Of a stretch of DNA of 10,839 nucleotides, positions 8,433 to 10,839 are shown one piece after another (the stretch's first letter is position 1; each line of letters begins with the position of its first letter). This DNA comes from CAIWXH01 sp964555675 (GTDB taxonomy: Bacteria > Chloroflexota > Chloroflexia > Chloroflexales > Chloroflexaceae), in NCBI GenBank assembly GCA_964555675.1, contig CAZKTU010000226.1:1-10839 (forward strand), in the 5' to 3' direction. The translations under genes and the position numbers were made by a program. A model generated the notes under the pieces. It did no database searches. It worked only from the letters and a program-made list of their open reading frames with translations, and was not told the origin of the DNA.

Positions 8433-8447
8433 GAGGCGCCTCCGGAG
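8433..8447 (+). promoter_or_regulatory. Overlapping palindromes at the ribosome site of the flippase-like gene
   Basis: GAGGCGCCTC (8433-8442) is a 10-bp perfect palindrome and overlaps CTCCGGAG (8440-8447), a second palindrome that contains the Shine-Dalgarno GGAG. Pairing of CTCC with GGAG could limit ribosome access, but neither palindrome has a loop in its perfect form, so a stable hairpin is doubtful. Confidence 0.25.
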
Positions 8448-8456
8448 AAGATAGCG

Positions 8457-9461
8457 ATGGCAACCCGCCGCAACTGGCGACCGCTCTGGATCGCGCTGCG
8501 CTTCCTGGTCAGCGGCGGCCTGCTGGCCTACCTGGTCTGGCAGGCCAACCCGGCCAACATCTGGGCCCAGTGGCAGCAGGCCAACCTGGCCCTCCTGCTC
8601 CTCGCCGTGCTGCTCCAGGTGCTCTGCATCTGCATCAGCGCCTTCAAGTGGGGCGTGCTGTTGCAGGCCAACCGCCACCCCCAGCCCTACCCCTGGCTGC
8701 TGGCAGTCTACTTCATCGGGCAGTTTGCCAACAACTTTCTGCCGACCTCTGTGGGCGGCGACGCGATGCGCGTGGTGGCCCTGGGCCGACGCACCGGTAG
8801 CTACTCCCAGGCCAGCGCCTCGGTCTTCATGGAGCGCCTGACCGGCTTCCTGGCCCTCAGCCTGATCGCCCTGGCGGCCCTGCTGCTCACCTCAACCGAC
8901 CTCTTCGGGATGCGCCTGGTGACCACCCCGGTGCTCAGTCTGCTGGCCGGCGGCTTCGCCCTGGCGGCGATCGTGGCCGTCGCGGTCTCGTTCGCCTCGC
9001 CCTGGCTGCTGCCCCGCTTCAACCGCTTCCTGCCCGCCATCGCCCGCCGCCCGCTCAACAAGGTCGCCGAGGCCCTCGGCGAGTATGGCGACGACCGGCT
9101 CACCCTGGCCAAGGTGATGGGCCTCTCGCTGCTCTTCCACAGCAGCTGGATCGCGATGCACCTGGTCGCCGGCCTGGCCCTCGGCATCGCCGCGCCGCCC
9201 ATGATCTACGCCCTGATGGTGCCCCTGACCGACATCCTCGGCCTGGCCCCGATCTTCTTCAACAACGTCGGCGCCCGCGACCTGGTCTTCACGATCTATC
9301 TGCGCCAGGTGGGCGTCCCCGACGCCACAGCCCTGGCCCTGGCCTTCACCGCCTTCACGATCCGCCTCGTCGTGAGCTCGATCGGCGGCCTCATCCTGAT
9401 CTTCGGCGGCGCCGACCTACGCGGGGCCGCCGAGGTCACCGAGCCGCGCCAGAGCTCCTGA
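8457..9461 (+). CDS. LPG-synthase-like (UPF0104/AglD-type) flippase-domain membrane protein
   Basis: A 334-residue polytopic membrane protein with about eight hydrophobic segments. Family motifs are clear: ISAFKWGVLLQA (60-71), YFIGQFANNFLP followed by GGDAMRV (85-106), and FMERLTG (124-130). These match the membrane domain of lysylphosphatidylglycerol synthase and its many stand-alone relatives (PF03706). Stand-alone members often sit beside glycosyltransferases and are thought to act on lipid-linked sugars, as AglD does in archaea. The soluble aminoacyl-transfer domain of MprF is absent, so lysyl-PG synthesis is unlikely. The ATG has GGAG 9 nt upstream. It lies 80 bp after the GT39 gene on the same strand with no terminator between them, so the two are probably co-transcribed and act in one envelope glycolipid pathway. 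That pathway is inferred. Confidence 0.9.
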   Translation: MATRRNWRPLWIALRFLVSGGLLAYLVWQANPANIWAQWQQANLALLLLAVLLQVLCICISAFKWGVLLQANRHPQPYPWLLAVYFIGQFANNFLPTSVGGDAMRVVALGRRTGSYSQASASVFMERLTGFLALSLIALAALLLTSTDLFGMRLVTTPVLSLLAGGFALAAIVAVAVSFASPWLLPRFNRFLPAIARRPLNKVAEALGEYGDDRLTLAKVMGLSLLFHSSWIAMHLVAGLALGIAAPPMIYALMVPLTDILGLAPIFFNNVGARDLVFTIYLRQVGVPDATALALAFTAFTIRLVVSSIGGLILIFGGADLRGAAEVTEPRQSS

Positions 9462-9474
9462 GCCAGGCTTTGTG

Positions 9475-9505
9475 GCTGGCCCGGCCGGTAAACCGGCGGG
9501 CTAGC
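9475..9505 (+). terminator. Strong hairpin after the flippase-like gene
   Basis: Starting 14 nt past the stop, GCTGGCCC(G)GCCGG pairs with CCGGCGGGCTAGC across a TAAA loop (9489-9492). As RNA this is about 13 pairs with one bulged G (9483) and one G-U pair. No T-tract follows, so it is either a factor-dependent termination signal or a 3'-protecting stem. The next 90 bp (9506-9595) contain only a direct repeat of CTGGTCGC (9552-9559 and 9580-9587) and no supportable gene. Confidence 0.55.
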
Positions 9506-9595
9506 ACTAGGATACGAAACGTCGGTTCTTGCGCTTGCCAGCGCCAGGGGACTGGTCGCACTAGGGACGCAGCCCGGCCCTGGTCGCGGTCAATA

Positions 9596-9740
9596 TGACC
9601 ACGAAGGACACGAAGGTCACGAAGGGAGGAGAGAGGCTGTGCCAGGCCGAGTCCTTGCGAGCCTCTCGCTCGGCACAGGCGCACGGCTCTGGCACCGAGC
9701 AGGCTCAATTCCTTCGCGTTCTTCGTGGTCTTCGTGGTAA
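9596..9740. mobile_element. MITE-like element with 9-bp-periodic inverted ends
   Basis: The left end has three 9-bp units CACGAAGGA, CACGAAGGT, CACGAAGGG (9600-9626). The right end (9712-9738) has the inverse, CTTCGCGTT, CTTCGTGGT, CTTCGTGGT. The two 30-bp ends match at 24 positions when one is reverse-complemented. The core of about 85 bp is highly structured: GAGAGGCT/AGCCTCTC (9631-9638, 9660-9667), CTGTGCC/GGCACAG (9637-9643, 9672-9678) and GCTCGG/CCGAGC (9668-9673, 9695-9700). AATA flanks both sides (9592-9595 and 9740-9743), a possible 4-bp target duplication that could be chance. It has no coding capacity. Similar CACGAAG-type intergenic repeats are known to me from several bacterial groups. 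Mobility is inferred. Confidence 0.6.
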
Positions 9741-9777
9741 ATAACGGTGCCTCATTTCCGCGAAAGCTTAGTGGCGC

Positions 9778-9783
9778 TATAAT
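9778..9783 (+). promoter_or_regulatory. Predicted -10 box of the hydrolase gene
   Basis: A perfect TATAAT lies 37 bp upstream of ATG 9821. The -35 region has only TTCCGC (9756-9761, 16-bp spacer), the same weak hexamer found at the TetR-family promoter. Transcription would begin near 9790. Confidence 0.5.
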
Positions 9784-9820
9784 CAGCCATGTTCCGGCAT
9801 CGCACAACAGGAATGCCCCC

Positions 9821-10696
9821 ATGCCCGAGATTTTGATGGAGCCCCCCGAGGCGCTTCGCCCCTACGCCCGCGTGGTGCAGGCGGGCGGCCTGGCCCTGCA
9901 CTGCTTCGTGGCCGGCCCGGCCGACGCGCCCGCGCTGCTGCTGATCCACGGCCTGGGCGACGAGGGCGATACCTGGCGGCGGGTCTTCCCCGCCCTGGCC
10001 GAGCGCTACCGCGTCGTGGCCCCCGACCTGCCCGGGTACGGGCGCAGCGCGCCAATCGGCGGCGCGATGAGCGTGGCCGCCCTGGCGAAGGCGATGGCGA
10101 GCCTGCTCGGCGCCCTCGCGATCGAGCGGGCGACCCTCGTCGGCCACTCGGGAGGGGCCATGATCGCCCAGCGCCTGGCCCTGGGCGCGCCGCGGCTCGC
10201 CGAGCGCCTGGTGCTGGTGGCCGGCGGGTTGCCCGTCGCGCGCCGTCTGCCGCCCCCGGGGCCCCTCTGGGCCTTCCTCACCCCCGGCGCTGGCGAGTTG
10301 GCCTACGCCTCCCTGCGCCGCTCGCAAGACGAGGCCTACGCCACCTTGCGCCCCTACTACGGCGACTTCGACGCGCTTCCCCAGGAGGAGCGCGACTTCT
10401 TGCGCCGGCGGGTCTGGGCGCGGGTGTGGAGCGACCGCCAGCGCGACGCATTTCTCTCGATGCTGCGCTGGATGGCCATCGACGGCTACGCCCGCGCCGA
10501 CGAGTACCGCGAGCTGATCGCCCGCGGCGGCTCGCCCGCGACCCTCGTCTGGGGCGAGCGCGACCTGCTCGTGCCCGTCTCCGCCGGCCAGGCCCTCGCC
10601 GCCCTCATGCCCGGCGCTCAACTGCACGTGCTCCCTGGATGCGGACATAACGTGCAGCATGAGCGCCCCGCTGAGCTGCTCGCCCTGATCGGGTAG
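9821..10696 (+). CDS. Alpha/beta-fold hydrolase
   Basis: A 291-residue single-domain alpha/beta hydrolase. The oxyanion-hole motif is IHGLGDEGDTW (42-52). The nucleophile elbow GHSGG has Ser110, the acid is Asp248 in WGERDLLVP and the base is His276 in PGCGHNVQHERP, giving a complete catalytic triad. A helical cap region sits at about residues 140-225, rich in Arg and aromatic residues. Overall it resembles the large group that includes C-C bond hydrolases (MhpC/BphD-like), epoxide hydrolases, esterases and haloperoxidase-like proteins; the substrate cannot be assigned. No aromatic-degradation genes are nearby to support a pathway role. ATG 9821 is preferred over the upstream in-frame GTG near 9725 because AGGA lies 8 nt before it, the predicted -10 box sits inside the longer version, and that version would start in the MITE-like repeat. 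It appears to be a monocistronic gene, followed by a repeat array. Confidence 0.9.
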   Translation: MPEILMEPPEALRPYARVVQAGGLALHCFVAGPADAPALLLIHGLGDEGDTWRRVFPALAERYRVVAPDLPGYGRSAPIGGAMSVAALAKAMASLLGALAIERATLVGHSGGAMIAQRLALGAPRLAERLVLVAGGLPVARRLPPPGPLWAFLTPGAGELAYASLRRSQDEAYATLRPYYGDFDALPQEERDFLRRRVWARVWSDRQRDAFLSMLRWMAIDGYARADEYRELIARGGSPATLVWGERDLLVPVSAGQALAALMPGAQLHVLPGCGHNVQHERPAELLALIG

Positions 10697-10725
10697 CTCC
10701 ACAGATGGTCGGCAGCCTAGCTATA

Positions 10726-10839
10726 CCGTAAGGGCGGACCCACGTGTCCGCCCCACAGGTGTCCGTCCCACCAGTGTCCGCCCGACCAGTGTCCGCCCCA
10801 CCAGTCTCCGCGCCGTAAGGGCGGACCCACGTGTCCGCC
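10726..10839 (+). repeat. GC-rich tandem repeat array with hairpin heads, cut by the window end
   Basis: A 27-bp sequence beginning CCGTAAGGGCGGACCC occurs identically at 10726-10752 and 10813-10839, giving an 87-bp repeat period. Inside it, GGGCGGAC (10732-10739) and GTCCGCCC (10746-10753) form perfect 8-bp arms. After the first head come tandem units of 15 bp (10752-10766, 10767-10781, 10782-10796, 10797-10811) with consensus CCCACCAGTGTCCGC. The array reaches the last base of the window and probably continues. No reading frame or spacer structure is evident. Confidence 0.8.

Noticed and set aside
9506..9595. Possible tRNA or small RNA gene
   Set aside because: No cloverleaf or conserved tRNA sequence could be fitted, and only a short direct repeat is present.
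9789..9836. Small upstream open frame (15 codons) starting at ATG 9789 and overlapping the hydrolase start
   Set aside because: It lies at or before the predicted transcription start and has no ribosome site, and the peptide has no features.
10726..10839. Possible CRISPR array
   Set aside because: The short units are contiguous with no unique spacers, and the 60-bp stretch between the two 27-bp heads is itself made of degenerate repeats. No cas genes are nearby.

Overview
The window looks like ordinary chromosome from a GC-rich bacterium, most likely of the phylum Chloroflexota (class Chloroflexia). This is inference. It rests on the gene types (a seven-helix GAF histidine kinase, and a family 39 glycosyltransferase with a C-terminal extension like those I recall from Chloroflexota), very high GC with C/G-ending codons, and intergenic hairpin repeats of the type common in that group. 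No rRNA, tRNA, insertion sequence or CRISPR array is visible. A run of exactly 100 N (6137-6236) marks a scaffold gap, so the sequence is a draft or metagenome assembly.

Left part, minus strand: the ATP-dependent protease Lon (45-2474), preceded by a MutT-type Nudix hydrolase (2596-2985). lon has its own near-consensus sigma70-type promoter (TTGACA, 17 bp, CATAAT) and a perfect palindrome in its short leader. A hairpin lies just past its stop. The Nudix gene is transcribed from a divergent intergenic region shared with the next operon.

Centre, plus strand: a membrane histidine kinase (3117-4970) overlaps a single-domain receiver protein (4930-5292) by 41 nt, which makes a clear two-component pair. 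A TetR-family repressor gene (5438-6046) follows with its own extended -10 promoter. Just after it the sequence enters a GC-rich hairpin repeat and then the assembly gap.

Right part, plus strand: a GT39-type membrane glycosyltransferase (6280-8376), an LPG-synthase/flippase-like membrane protein (8457-9461), and an alpha/beta hydrolase (9821-10696). The first two are probably a cell-envelope glycolipid pair. A 359-bp non-coding stretch (9462-9820) separates the last two genes. It holds a strong hairpin, a MITE-like element of about 145 bp with 9-bp-periodic inverted ends, and the hydrolase promoter. The window ends inside a repeat array of the same family as the one at the gap edge.

The proteins all belong to known families, and I see no clearly new multi-gene system. 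The signals most worth following are non-coding: the hairpin repeat family with compensatory changes, the MITE-like element, and a possible operator motif shared by the lon and TetR promoter regions.
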